From contig CM060171.1 in assembly GCA_030549775.1 (NCBI GenBank), positions 7,722,289 to 7,786,288 of the forward strand: a stretch of DNA of 64,000 nt, read 5' to 3'. This stretch comes from Tamarix chinensis (taxonomy: Eukaryota; Streptophyta; Magnoliopsida; Caryophyllales; Tamaricaceae). The notes beneath the pieces were generated by a model that was given only the letters and a program-made list of their open reading frames with translations, was not told the origin of the DNA and did not search any database. This document shows positions 25,140-38,279 of this stretch, one piece after another (the first letter of the stretch is position 1; each line of letters opens with the position of its first letter). The position numbers and the translations under genes are program-made.

Positions 25140-27033
25140 TGTAATCTCTTGAAATTTTAAAAGCCTATAATTTAATAAATAACTTTTATTTGGGATAAAT
25201 TAGCATTTAAATCTATTTATTTTAATTATTTTATAGATTTTTGAGTAAATAAAATTGGGTATAAATATTTAATAAATTAAAATAAATATTTTTTTATTTT
25301 ATCACACTCTTATTATTTAAATAAATTTTTCAAATCATTATTATACTAAAATTATCCTTTTTAAACCCTTATATTTTAATTATATTAATTTAAATTATTA
25401 AATAAATTTATTACCCAAAAATATTGTATTTTATTATTTTATAAATTAAACTACTTTATTTAATCCCATTTTCCTTTTCTTTTTCCTTTTTTACCCTTTT
25501 CTTTCTTCTTCCTTTTCGTTCTTTGGGCCGCTAGCTGGCTAGCCTGCCTCTCCCTCACTCCCCTCCTACATTGGGCCGCTGGCCCATTCTTTGTCCTCCC
25601 CCTGCCTTTCCACGTCGCCTAACCTGCCTCCTTTTTTTTCTTTCCCTTCTTCCCCAACTGGGCCAACCCGCGTTATTTCCCCTTCGGCCAGCCTGGTCGC
25701 CCGTCACGCACCCAGCCTACCTGATTCTTCTTCTTTCTTTCTTCTTCCTCCATCACCGGCGAGATTCCTGACCAACTTGCCATTCCACCTACAGCTCCCT
25801 CTCCCCTGTTGACCTCCCCCCATCCCCCTCTCTCTCCTTCTCGTCGTTTTTCTGCCATACCAACCCCACCATTCTCCCTTCCCCACTCCCTGCCATCTCC
25901 ATTCCTTTCTCCCTCTCCCTGCAACTCCCATTTCCCTAACCCCTACCATCACCCCTTGAGCTCCCTATCCCCTCCCTTCTCTTCCTCTTCTATTTCTTTC
26001 TCCTTCCCTGCCCGTTCTGCATTTGTTTCCTGAACTCCCCATGTTCCCCGACCCTCTCTTTTCTTTCCTTTCTTCTCCTTCCCTCGCCCTCTCTGTTTTT
26101 GTTTCGCCGCCGCCGCTCCGCCACTTCCACCGCCACAACCACCACCTGCACCACCTCCTGCCACCCTCTACCTCACCCCCAACCGATCACAGCCTGAAAT
26201 ACCCCAAAAATCCTAATTTAGGAATTATGGCAAATAATGATTTATTAGAGAAAATTTAAGAAAATAGGTTACTTTATTAAATAATGAGGAAGTTACTTGA
26301 GGAAAAATAAGGAGAAAATAATAAATAAGTTATTTAGAAAATTTTGGACATTTTACTAATTAAAATGGGAGTTAAGGACAATTTATCTAAAATAGTCTAA
26401 TTAATTTAAAAATGAATTTAATTATTATACTTAAAATAATTATTATTAAAATTAAATATCTAAAATAAATATATAAATAAATAAAGACCAATATCCTAAC
26501 CCAACCATTTTATTATTTTTCCCTTTTTCTTTTTTCTTTTTCTGTTTTTCTTTCTTTCTTCCTCCTTTACTCATTTTCTTTTTCCCCATTTTCTCCCCCA
26601 ACTAGGCCAGCCCACCGGCCCAGATCCCTTTCTTCCCCCTAGTCTCGCGTGCTAGGCCTGCCAGCCCGTCATCGCCCGTTGCCCCAACCAGCTGAATCGC
26701 CCCCTCTTTTTTTTCTTTCTTTCCCCTAGACCGACCGATCCACCCCGTCCTATCCTCTTCTTCCCAAACCTGCAAATCAACCTGCAACTCGGTCTTCACC
26801 AGCAGCCACCAGCGCCGACCATCCTCCCCTGCCTCCCTGTCATTTTCTTTCCTATTTTCAACCCCAAAAATCCCTACAGCTCCCTCCCCACGTGCCCATC
26901 TTCTTTCCTCCTTCTCCCCCTTCCCAACCTAACCTACCATGGCAGGACCTGCACCGCCTACCACCGACCGGCCACCTGCACACCTGCCCTACACCCCCCT
27001 TCTTCCCCTTGGCTTTTTCCCCTTCCAATTGCC

Positions 27034-27041
27034 TATAAATA
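27034..27041 (+). promoter_or_regulatory. TATA box of LTR D
   Basis: CCTATAAATACCCCCC at the conserved location in the polypyrimidine block. Confidence 0.6.
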
Positions 27042-27734
27042 CCCCCCATTGGCAGCCCTGATCAGCTCCCTTTTTTATTTTTGCCCCGAAACCCTACCTC
27101 TCCGTCGCCTCAAAAAGGCAGGCTTTCCGCCGCCACCGGTGACTGCCACCGCCACAGCTGCCCACCTTTATCATCCCTACACTTCCCTCTACGAAACCAG
27201 ACCACCAGCACCCCTCCCCTTGCCTTGCACGTGCCGCCCTAGCCGTGCAAAATTCCTATCCCGAAACCACCACCTCCAGCCTTCGCCGCCCTTGCACCGC
27301 CTTCCACCGCCAGCCTAGCCGCCACCAGAGCCTCCTCCACCCTCCAAATGCCCAGCAGACCTCCCTCTACCTTCCCATACCTCCATCTTCCCCTGCCTCC
27401 CTTTCCTCCTTCCTCCCCTCATCTTCCACCTCTCTCCACCACCCTCGGCCGCTGCCGTCACTACCGCGCGCTGCCACCCCTTGCCATGCCACCACCCTCA
27501 CTCCACTCCCCTTCACCTACTATTTCTTTCCCCACCTCAAACTCCTCCTTTTCCCCTCCCATCTAACCACCACCTCCATCTTTTCCCCTCTTATCCACCT
27601 CCACCGCCACCGCTGTCGCCTCCACGTGCCGCCGTCGGACCACCACCGACCCTAGGTGGTTCTCCACTCATCCAAACCCTAATACCCCTTTTATATAACT
27701 GCCACTATTTTATACTAATATTAATACTAATATA

Positions 27735-27774
27735 CTTATTATTATTATTATTATTATCATTATTATTATTACTT

Positions 27775-27832
<58 letters not shown>

Positions 27833-28044
27833 CATCATCATCATCATCATTATTACCATTATTATTGTCTCTATTATTAATTTTCTTATTTTCTTACTAA
27901 TACTAACATCCCTTTTAAACCCTAACTTGTATTATACGTAACTTTGGTCTTATTTTTATAATTATTAGTATTAACATTTTTATCATTATTATTTCTATTA
28001 TCCTCACTATCTTTATTATTATTTTTGCTTACCCTTACTTGGTT

Positions 28045-28130
<86 letters not shown>

Positions 28131-28140
28131 CTTAACACAT
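27735..28140 (+). repeat. (TAT)n microsatellite arrays of LTR D
   Basis: Two long TAT/ATT runs (about 27775-27830 and 28045-28130) plus ATC triplets. The run of leucines in one open frame is a translation of this repeat. Confidence 0.9.
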
Positions 28141-30074
28141 TTATCACTATTGATAATAATACTACTTTTTTTCTTATCCATGTTACTTAACTCAAGCTAG
28201 TAAATATCATGTGGTTGTTAACTAAGAAGAGTACTTGAACCTTATTACATACCATTTAACATTAACCCTAACCTCATTACTATGACACTATTATTAGCTA
28301 TTACTATTATTAATACTATCACTACCTTATTGTTGTAATCAAAAGCACTGAACCCTTTTATTATTCAAGAATATACAACTATTATCATTATCACCCTTAG
28401 GAATAGTTACTTATAATATTAAGACCTTACAATAATATTATTTCGAATATAACACCATTAATAGACTTAGCCTTAAAAACACTAGGGTTTCTCTCACTAT
28501 AAATATTAGTGTCACTATTATTAGTTTTATTATTATTATTATTATCACTATTTTTATATAGTTAGCATGAACATTATTATTATAAGAATAGGGCTAATAG
28601 GTCTAATAATATAAGTGTAACAATAGGTAGTAAAAATAAACATATTTTGACTACTAATATTTAGTATACTAATTCTAAGGTAAAAACCCTAGTTTTTGTA
28701 TAAAACCTTTTTTAGTAATAAAAACCCTAACCTTAAACTAGAATAAGGGTTGATAGTATTTATAAGGGAAATTAATACTTAGATTTTTCCCCTTTTCATA
28801 GGTGACCCCGATCCGAGCCCTAAGGAGCTAGAGGAGCGTGCTCCAAGCCCGGTGCCTACCTAGGTAAGGACGAAGCTATGGCCTTGTGTTATGTGTGATG
28901 TAATGTGTTGATGAATGATGAGCATGCCATGTTGATGTGTATTATGTATGTGTTATGAATAACCTGCTTTGTGTAGCGCAGCGTGGATCATGAGGTATAT
29001 TGTGTGTGCCTATTGTTATACTTGTATGCCATGTTCCATGTTTACTGTTGATGTTGATGATGTGACTTGTTATGGCCCTCTAGGACATGCATGCTAGGGT
29101 TTTGGGTAGCATGAAATGATAATAAAAGAACAACGGGGAGGTGGGCGTTTGGGAAGTTTGCATGGGAGAACTAGACCTTGCATGGGTGTGATCCTTACGT
29201 GTGAAAAGTTGGTTTGGGTCATAAGTAAGAGCTTGGGAGAGTCTTTGAGTGATTGGAAACTTGTTATGAAAAACAGTACGTAAGTTGGCGCATAAGCGAC
29301 CTCATTAGGGTTTCGGGTATAGGTGGAGGTTGGAGAGTCTGCATGGAGTGCTTAAGTTATGCATGGGAATGAATCTTACATGAGAGAATTTGATTTAAGA
29401 AGTGAATAAAATAATGTCAAAGTTATGGACCCATTGGAGACTTGGGTGCAAAGTTTGACATGGGTTGATGTAAGGGTGTCTAAGGGACCCAATTAGGGTT
29501 TTGGGAGAAAATGAGGAAATTGAGGGGTACGAGGGTAAAAATGATCAAGGAAGGATGGAGTATGGGGTTGAGAGTGAGAATTCACTTATATAAAGGATGA
29601 GTATGGGTTTTCTAAAGGAGAGGAGAGCTTTGGGGTGAAAGAGGGAGATTACTTATTGAGGAAGTAAAGTGCTAGGGTTTTGGGTGGCCAACTAGGGTTT
29701 TGTCGGTCACACGTGAACTTGGGAGATAAAGTAATACATTTGGGGAGTTTCCTAATAAAAATGAGGTGCAACATAGAGAACAAAGCAACGTTTGGGTAAT
29801 TAAGAAAGAGTTGGGCCACATAGGTCTGACTAGGGTCTCCGAGGAGGAACCCTAGAGGGATGAGGACATACGGAGTCGATATCATATGTGTTGGGGTAGT
29901 TTATATTCTTGGAGATTGTGCCTTACTATATGCCACTATGCCTAATTCTACGGGGGATGGATGTCAGGTGTGAGAAGAGGTACGGGTCTCAAAATATGGG
30001 ACAGTCCCTTTGGAGGGGAAAGTAGTAGAGTATTAACCGCATGCATCTCAAGGGTGATGTGTGATTTAATAAGA

Positions 30075-30520
30075 CACTGATAAGACATTAATCACGTAAA
30101 GCAAAAGATGTTGAGCCGAGCCCATGATTTGGTCCACCGGCTATAATAGTGGATCAAAGGCTTTTTGCCCTGTGCGTTTATTTTTCGGTCCACCGGCTAT
30201 AATAGTGGATCAGAGGCGTTCTTCCCTGTGCGTTATCTTCCGGTCCACCGGCTATAATAGTGGGGGATCTCGTGCTTGAAAAACCAAACGAATAAGTTAA
30301 TCCATGGGAAATATACTAAGTACTTAAAGCGAAACACCATGTGAGTCGGGGCCATGATCCGGTCCACCGGCTATAATAGTGGATCAGAGGCGTTTTGCTC
30401 TGTGCGTTTATTTTTCAGTCCACCGGCTACAATAGTGGATCAGAGGCGTTCTGCCCTGTGCGTATATCTTCCGGTCCACCAGCAATAATAGTGGGGCTCC
30501 TGCACTCACATGGGCTCTTG
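30075..30520 (+). repeat. CCACCGG-motif arrays in LTR D, best preserved copy
   Basis: Two blocks of three motif copies each. The first leader is CACGTAAAGCAAAAGATG and the second TTAAAGCGAAACACCATGTG. Five of the six motifs are CCACCGGCTAtAATAGTGG with at most one change. Spacers are about 35 bp and read TCAGAGGCGTTcTGCCCTGT. Confidence 0.85.
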
Positions 30521-31176
30521 AAGAAATGTGTAGAATGGACTTATTATTATTAACAAGGATAAAGAATAAGTCATCGGGAAGTACTCAGGCCTTATCTTGT
30601 GTGTTATCGCATGTTACTTATATGATTGTGTTGTGTGGGCTATGTGGTATGATTGTATGCTTGGCCTCAGTGCACCTACGCCCTTACTCAGTATTGGACC
30701 TGTACTGATACTACCTTGATTGAATGGGTCCTGTGATGATCCACCAATGGTGGGGAGCAGACCTCCTATGCAGGTTTGATCGGTTACTTGTTGGGGTGGA
30801 AGGCTTGACTTGAGTGAGTAGGCGATCCGAATATTGGTCCATTGGGATCTATTTTATTTAGCTATATTTTGTACTAAGCTTCTTGTTTTGAAACCGTACT
30901 CTTAAGTTGCAATCTTAATAATATTTTAACTATTGTTGACTCGTGGTTTTCGTGAATGCTATATGTTAACTATGGACCTATGTTTTGATGATTCTTACTT
31001 AAGGATTGTTTAGTTTAGCCTTAGCACTTAGTATCGGAAACGGTAGGAGTGAACCGGTCTGGTAATAAGCGTGGCAGTAATACCCCCAAGTTTACGGTTT
31101 TAATCCTTTCGCTTCCGCTAAACATCTGGATTTAAACGAAATTTTTCAGTAGTAAATTTGGGGGTGTTAGACAGCC

Positions 31177-31700
31177 CCCATCGAGCCACCCCGCAGCCTT
31201 CCTCTTCCTCCCCTCTTCTTTTTCTCTCCCTTCCATCCCTTCTCGACAACCACCTTGTGCTGCCCCGATGTACCACCGTTCTGTCTCCTATGCCGCCATC
31301 TGAGCCACCAAAATAATCCTTGCAACCCCCACTACCACCCCCAATCCTATCTTGCCCGAAAACACTACCTAAAGGCCTTCATTTTCCCTTCCCATTTTCC
31401 TTCCTCACCAACCCCCATCTCGACCTCCCTCCTTGGCTGCCACCTTCGTAGCCTCGTTGCTACCGTCTCCGCCACCCTTAGCCGCCTCCAACACATCCCC
31501 GACCACCACTTACACCCCCTCTCCACCTTTGCATCCTTCACTTGCCTTAAATCCTCCCCCACATGCCTATTTTCCTAGCTTAAAAATCCTAACCCGAAAT
31601 TGCCCATTTTTCTGTATTTCCACCCCCTTTGAGCCTCTCCTTTTTCTTTCTTTGCATGCAGCTCATGCTACATGAGCAGCATGAGCTGCTGCCTTCTTTG
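31177..31700 (+). other. Rest of the polypyrimidine block of LTR E
   Basis: C/T-rich DNA that continues the block cut at 26194 by LTR D. Its open frames are compositional. Confidence 0.65.
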
Positions 31701-32324
31701 AATCATTTGAATATTAATTTTTAAGGTATAATAATATTTTAATTTAAGTATTTGATTAATTAAGTGTTATAAAGCCTTATACTTTGATTTTTATTATTTT
31801 CTACTATAACAAGTCTTGATATTATTTTTAGGTATTGGTTTTGATAATCAAAGCTTGAACATTTAATTGGAATACTAGTAAGATTCATTTTTGCGAGAAT
31901 CGAGGTAATCGTTAAATCCCACTTAAACGCATGGATTAACGTATGTTAGGACATTAGGATTTTTAATATATTATTATGCTTGGTTTATGTTGTTTAATAT
32001 GATATATGTGGTTCTTGTGTTGATTGACGAAAAGAAAGCACGACAGATTATTGCTATATATGGAAATATTATTTAGGATAAGAGTTTGGTTGTTAATGAA
32101 AATGTTAAGTATTAACCATGTTATATTATGCTATTGTGATTTTTAATGCATGATTAATATTTTGGAAGCCTTAGGGGATTTTAATAAGGTATCTTGTACA
32201 AGAATATGGCCTAAAATATATATGGGTGCTAATAATGTTATATTAGTTATAAGAGTGGTGGATGAGGAGTTAATATTAATATTTTATGTAGTAATAATAA
32301 TAATTTAATATAAGTGGTGTACTA

Positions 32325-33490
32325 AGGGTAAAAAGGTAATTCTTAATTAAAATGGGTATTATGGTAATTTTGGAGGTAAGGGTAAAATAGTAAATTTGTT
32401 AATAAAAGGATATAATGGTAATTTTGGAAGTGAGGGATAAACTGGTCATTTTGGAAGTAAGGAGTAAAATGGTAATTTGGTAATTAAAAGGGCAAAATGG
32501 TAATTTTATGAATAAAGGGTAAAATAGTAATTTTGTGATTAATTGGTAAAATGGTAAATTTGTAAGAAGAGGGAAAAATGGTAATTTTATAATAAAAGGG
32601 TAAAATTATAATTTTATAAGTAAAGGGAAAAATAGTAATTTTGTGATTAAAGGGAAAAATGGTAATTTGGAAATTAAAAGAGGAAAAATAGTAATTTTGT
32701 AATTAAGGATAAAATGGTAACCTTTATAAGTGAAAGGGTGTTATGGTAATTTTCGGCAGTTAAGGGGTAAAATGGTAAATTTAAAAGTAAAGGGGTAAGA
32801 TGGTAATTTTGTACATAAAAGGGGTAAAAGTGAAAATTAGAAAGGAGTAACTTGGTAATTATAATAATTGAGAAGGGTAAAATAATAATTTAAATAACTA
32901 AAGGGTAATTTAATAATATAATAATGGAGAAGGGTAAAATGGTAGATGTGATAACTGTAAGGGGTAATTTGGTAATTTAACCGACTAGAGGGTATTTTTA
33001 TAATTTTGATAATGGAGAAGGGTAGTTTAGTAATTATGACAATTAAAAAGGGTAACTTGGTAATTTAGATAACCAAAGGGTAATTTGGTAAATTTAATAA
33101 TGGAGAAAGGTAAAATGGTAATTATGATCATATAGAAGGGTAATTTGGTAATTTTGACAATGAAGAAGGTTAGTTTGGTAATTGATAATAGAGGACGGTA
33201 ATTTGGTAATTAACTAAATAAAGGGTTTATTTGGTAATTAGGATAATGAGGAAGGGTAATTTGGTAATTTGACCAACTCAAGGATAATTTATTAATTATA
33301 ATAAAGGAGAAAGAGCAAAGTGGTAATATAACCAACTAAATGGAAAGTATATTAAGGGTAATAATTATGAAGGGGGATTAGTGACCTAATAAGTATGAGA
33401 AATAACTTAGTAACCTAAATCGAGTAAGGGGTAATTTGGTAATTATGTAACAAGGAGAGTAACATGGTAATTTGTCAAGTAAGGAAGGGA
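32325..33490 (+). repeat. Minisatellite of about 26 bp in LTR E
   Basis: Some 45 degenerate head-to-tail units of the form AAGGGTAAAATGGTAATTTT plus 5-7 bases. The first part favours GGTAAAATGGTAATTTTG, the second GGGTAATTTGGTAATT. There is no open frame of note. No comparable array is seen in the other LTR copies. Confidence 0.85.
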
Positions 33491-33769
33491 TGACTTAGCA
33501 ATTATATAAGTAAGGGGAAAATGAGTAGTTTGTACCTAATATATCGTTGTAATTGTGGAATTTCGTAATATGACTCAAATAACGCTAATTAGCGAGATAA
33601 GAGTATTTGATAATTAGTAGGTATCATGAGAACGAATTCTAATTCGAAATTAGATGAGATTAAGATGGCCTTAATGATTCTTCTTTGTTACCTTGGACAA
33701 CCATTTGAATAAGAAATCTGAATGATTAAAAGGGAATAATTATATGATTGTTGTGTTTCTGTGATCACC

Positions 33770-34605
33770 CTTAATTAAGACACTAATACTTAAAGTGAAA
33801 GACCTCGAAATTGGTAATAGTGGCTCTTTAGGGGTCACTATCTAAAAGACGTGGTTTAGCCCACGATTATTTGGTATTTTGCGGAGTGCCTTTGTGCCCC
33901 AACCAGGCCCTATATCTACTCTATCTAGCTCTATGGACCTAGTTATGGGGGTATGCATACTTAAGGATTAGGTGTCCTTGTCGGTAGGGTATTGAGTTAG
34001 CTTTCTGCACCAGTATGACCAGGGTACCTTTGCGTCCCTAGGTTGATAGTTGAAGGGTACTAAGTAGCTTTTATGCACTAGTGCAACCGGTATACCTTTG
34101 TGTCCCGGGATCTTGATCTCCCTATCGAGGCAAATAAATGGAACTATTATGCTGATTAAAAAGGGAAAACACTAATCATTAAAGTGAAAGATTAATTAGC
34201 CGGGCCCAGTTGAATTATATATTATGAGTATCGATCTACCGGATATAATAGTAGCCCAGGAGGTTTTTCCCTGGATGATGTTTATGAGTACTGATCCATC
34301 GGATATAATAGTGGCCCATGATGTTTTACCTTGGATGATGTATATTTGTATTCCGATCCACCGGTCAGAATAGTGGGGGTCCCGAGCTCAATAAATTTGA
34401 TTTGGCTATGAATAAGTTATGGAAAATAATAATCACTTATAGTGGAATATGATGTGAGTTGGGGCCAAACCGGTCCATCGGCGAATAATAGTGGCCATGA
34501 GCGTTTTGCCCTACATGATCGATCCACCAGCGAATAATAGTGGCCAGGAGCATTTCACCCTGCATGACCGTTCCACCGGCTATAATAGTGGGGTTCCCGC
34601 ACTCA
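33770..34605 (+). repeat. CCACCGG-motif arrays in LTR E
   Basis: An extra upstream leader (33775) has decayed spacers. It is followed by two regular blocks with motifs such as CCACCGGTCAGAATAGTGG and CCACCGGCTATAATAGTGG, and spacers with TTTTxCCCTG. Confidence 0.75.
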
Positions 34606-35273
34606 CACGAATAATTATAATCCGATATTATTGATAATGATGGATTAAGGGCTTAAGGCCCAGACATATCGATTGTTCTCTATGACCTATTAATATTATG
34701 TTGCTTTGTTGAGTATGTGGTTGTATAAACGTGGACATTCAGTATTTACCTTTCATTATGTGTGTATGTAGTATCGTGTGTTACATTACGGGCCTGCTGT
34801 TAAGTGTGATTTAAAGGGTTACTCAGTACCGTAGTACTGAAGGGTTCCATTTGTGGGGCCCCTGCCTATTCAATGGGCAGTGTCCCTTGCAGGTCGTTTT
34901 AGGTGTTATTCAACTGAGCTCTCGGGAAAGAGCATAAGGTACTATCCGGTAAATTCTAGTGATTGTATTCCTTCCCCTTTAAGATTTGTGGTTTCAAAGT
35001 ATTTGTTGATTTGGAACCACCATTGGTGGATTATACTCTGATAAATGTTTAATTGCACTGCTCTGACTTCATCATTGGTTTGAGTTTCTCGTAAGTTGTA
35101 TTTTCCTCTTTTAGCCTTAGCACTTGGTACTGGAACGGTAGGAGTGAACCGGTCTAGTACTAAGTGTAGCGGTAATATCCCCAAAATTCACATTTTTATT
35201 ATTTTGCTTTCATTAATTTTCTTCTAATTAAACGAAATTTTTCAGTAGTGAATTTTGGAGTTGTTACATCGAA

Positions 35274-38041
35274 TCTTCATGATATTCCTATATAGTCAGG
35301 TGTGGTAAGGATGAATACTGACAGTGGCTATATCTTTATATTTTAAGTAAACACCATGCACCTATTTTATCCAGAGACTGTCTTTATTATAGAGGATTTT
35401 CCATAACCATTTTCCCAAGGATGCATGGTTCCAGGTTTTTTTAAGTCAATCAAACCTAGCCCCCCCCCCACCTTCATCCTTGGGGAAAGTATACTGTCTT
35501 CTAGGCAACAGGGTGTTTGTGCCCAGAGCCAGTCTCAGACCATAGGAAGTTTCTACAAATTCTCTTGATTTGGGAAAGTATACTAATAGGAAATGATAAC
35601 ATTTGAGCCCAGAAATTTGTGATACCTTCCAAAACAGAAGATATCAATTATGATTTTCCTATATAGCTGAGATAATTGCAAGTCCATTTTCTTATTTTTG
35701 CTAACAGCTTGTCAATTACACATTGGTAATGTTGAGTTTTCAAATATGAGGAAACCAAGGGGAGGCTCGGATATTTGAATGGAAAGGCTCCTTCACTACA
35801 GCTAATTCTTCCTATGATGTCCTTCTTAACCCTGTCAAAAACCCCAGCACAGAAAATAAAACTTTTGCTTGGATTTGCTGTGAGGCCCGAGCACTTGGAG
35901 AACTGGTCTAGTGTGTTTTTTAACATTACCACATAAGTAAAATTTCCCTGCAGAAGAAAAGGAGATCATCTGCAAAACATAGGTCAATAATCCTCAGTTT
36001 CTTACAGCCTGGGTGACCATGGAAATCAGGTTGCTTCCAAAGTCTGCTTAGGTCTGTATGGAGGTATTCCATACATAAAACAAATATGTATGGGGAGATA
36101 GGATCTCCTTGCCTTAGCCCTCTTCTGCTCATAAAAGGTTTGGTTAATATAACATTCACATTGATAGAGATATTAGCAGTGGATATGCATTGAATGATCA
36201 TGTCAATAAAAGTCCAAGTGAACCTCAAAGCTTCCATCACCTGCTTGATGAAGCTCCATTCAACTAAATCATATGCCTTTTGAAGATCTATTTGAAGGAA
36301 AGTTCTAGGGCTGATATTTTTAATTGAGTAGTGCCTAATAATTTCAGCAGCCATGAGCACATTGTCATAGATCACACGACCCTTAATGAAAGCAGCTTGG
36401 GAGGGATCGATGAGCTTTCCCATCACCATTTGTAGCCTATTGGCTAGCATTTTAGAGATGATCTTATAGATGGTGTTACAGCAAGCAATGGGTCTGAATT
36501 CTTTTATCTTAACAGCCCCTGGACACTTAGGGATGAGGGTAATAGTTGTGTTATTAATTTGTTTCAATAGTCTTCTAGTCCTCTAGAATTCCTTGACAGC
36601 AGCCACTACATCTCCTCTTATGACCGCCTAAGATTTTTTGTAGAAATAAGCATTAAATCCATCAGGACCCGAGGCCTTGTAATCCCCCATGGGAAAAATA
36701 GCTTCCTAGATTTCCTAGTTTGAAGGCTCATAGGTAAAGGAATTGGCATCTTTAGGAGATAACAGGGGCCTTCAAAAATTGCATTCTCATCAATCCCCTG
36801 TAGTGAATTGGAAGTGGTTCCAAGGAGAGTTCTATAGTAAAGGAAAACCTCTTCTTGAATATCCAGATCACTAGTCAGCTCTTGGTTTGTTTCATTTACC
36901 AACTTACATATACAATGTCTATTATTCCTCATCTAAACATTTGCATAGAAGTATTTAGTGTTTTGGTCTCCCAACTGGACATGTTGGATGTGGGATTTCT
37001 ATTTGAAGAAATACTCCTCTTCTACTGCTCTTCTATGCCAAATTATATTAGCCTCCATTTCCTCGGCAATAAGATCATTATTTAATGGATCCAGCATTGT
37101 TTTTTCTTTACATTTATGCCAATCAATCCAAGCTTTATGGGCTTTAATAAAGACATGGTCATTGCTTTTTTATATTGCCTGAGCCTTTGCTTGAGAAGCT
37201 TTAGCATTGACACAACCTGATAAGAACAACTTCCCTGGATATGGACATTCCAACACTCTTTAGCCATCTGATTGAACTCCTCCCTTTTAGCCCAAAATTT
37301 TATGAATTTAAAAGGTTTGCTTTTAGTGGTTTTTTGTGCATTTAGGTGTAGGATCAGGGGATTGTGATCAGATGTAGGGTTATACAGATTATCCATATAA
37401 CTCTTTGGGAAAGAATCCAGCCAAGGATCATTGCCAAGGATCCTACTAAGTTTGCAATATATCCTTTGCTCCGGCATCTGTTGATTGCACCGGGTGAATA
37501 AACTACCATTGAAATGAATATCATCCAACCCACAATGATGGAGACACTGCACACATTCCTCAATATCTCTAGTGTCAATTTTCCCTCTAATTTTTTCTTC
37601 AGCCCGACAAACCACATTAAAATCACCAAGCATAAGCCAAGGAGTAGTGATCTAGGGTTTAAGATTTTGCAGCAAGTTCCACAAAGTTTTCCTCTGCCTA
37701 CAAGTGTTATAGGTATAGATAATAGTCATAGAGAAATCTTGGGTGAGGGCCTTTATCTGCACATGGCAATGAATGTCCTAATCTATGGTCTGAATTTGGG
37801 TGATGTGGTAAAGATTATGATCCCACAGAACCCAAATCCTACCATTCCCATGGTAAGGATAGTTATGAAGCAAATTCTAGTGTAAACCTAATTTGGATAG
37901 AATTTTATCAGCATTTATCTACTTTACATGAGTTTCCACAAGAGCTAAAATACCAAGGTTATATATAGACACAAAGTTCGTCACAGCCTTGTGTTTGAGT
38001 GTTTTATTCAACCCTCTAATGTTCCATGTGGAAATATTCAT
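35274..38041 (-). pseudogene. LINE 1 ORF2: endonuclease and reverse transcriptase
   Basis: ORF2 starts at the ATG complement of 38041 with MNISTWNIRGLNK, the typical N-terminus of plant L1 endonuclease. An endonuclease core follows (LGDFNVV at about 37625, SDHNPL near 37360). The RT spans about 36932-35800 and contains TLIPKCPGA, AFIKGRVIYDNVLMAAEII, GLRQGDPISPYIFVLCMEYL and an intact FADD box at 35965-35976. Stops in the endonuclease part and frameshifts near 36600 and 35930 show it cannot make a full protein. The C-terminal part lies at 24560-25139 after removal of LTR E. Confidence 0.9.
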
Positions 38042-38279
38042 AGAGCCCTAGCAAGGACCCCTTGCCCTCCTCCCCTATCCACATTAGTAGCATTGAGTTG
38101 ATCCATAAATTCCCTATCAAACTGAATTGATCTATTTTGAGCCAAAGGAGAAGAGAGGATGAGAGGTTCCCAGGTCTTTCCTTTCCCCTTGTATATGTGT
38201 ATCACAGATTGAATAGAATCATTTCTAGATGTTTTGGCACTGATGACACCCTAGATTAGGGTAACCATGGTGTCCTACT

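Larger units (their letters stand above)
26195..31171 (+). mobile_element. Solo LTR D (4,977 bp), youngest layer of the nest
   Basis: It starts TGAAATACCCCAAAAATCC and ends TTGGGGGTGTTAGA. Flanks are identical CAGCC (26190-26194 and 31172-31176). It is inserted in the polypyrimidine block of LTR E. Layout: TATA box 27034, (TAT)n 27735-28140, palindrome and donor-like site 28845-28870, motif arrays 30075-30520, acceptor-like site 30773/30774, and tail with GGCAGTAATACCCCC. Its 3' region (TACTGATACTACCTTGATTG) differs from A, B, C and F and matches Y. Confidence 0.9.
25140..35268 (+). mobile_element. Solo LTR E, split by solo LTR D
   Basis: It starts TGTAATCTCTTGAAATTTTA and ends AATTTTGGAGTTGTTACA. 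Flanks TCGAA at 25135-25139 and 35269-35273 are identical, and both sides are the same LINE ORF2. Its own length is about 5.15 kb (25140-26194 and 31177-35268). The 5' end diverges from the other copies, and the trinucleotide zone is replaced by a long 26-bp minisatellite (32325-33490). Motif arrays lie at 33770-34605, the acceptor-like site at 34892/34893, and the tail GCGGTAATATCCCC at about 35168. Confidence 0.9.

Noticed and set aside
25571..27900. Pro/Ser/His-rich frames and a leucine run in LTRs E and D
   Set aside because: Translations of the polypyrimidine block and of the TAT microsatellite.
30128..30495. CRISPR-like array of CCACCGG motifs
   Set aside because: Plant nuclear context, degenerate repeats, spacers that are themselves related, and no cas genes.
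32325..33490. Centromeric satellite
   Set aside because: The unit is about 26 bp and the array is confined to one LTR; centromere satellites are usually longer units in large arrays.
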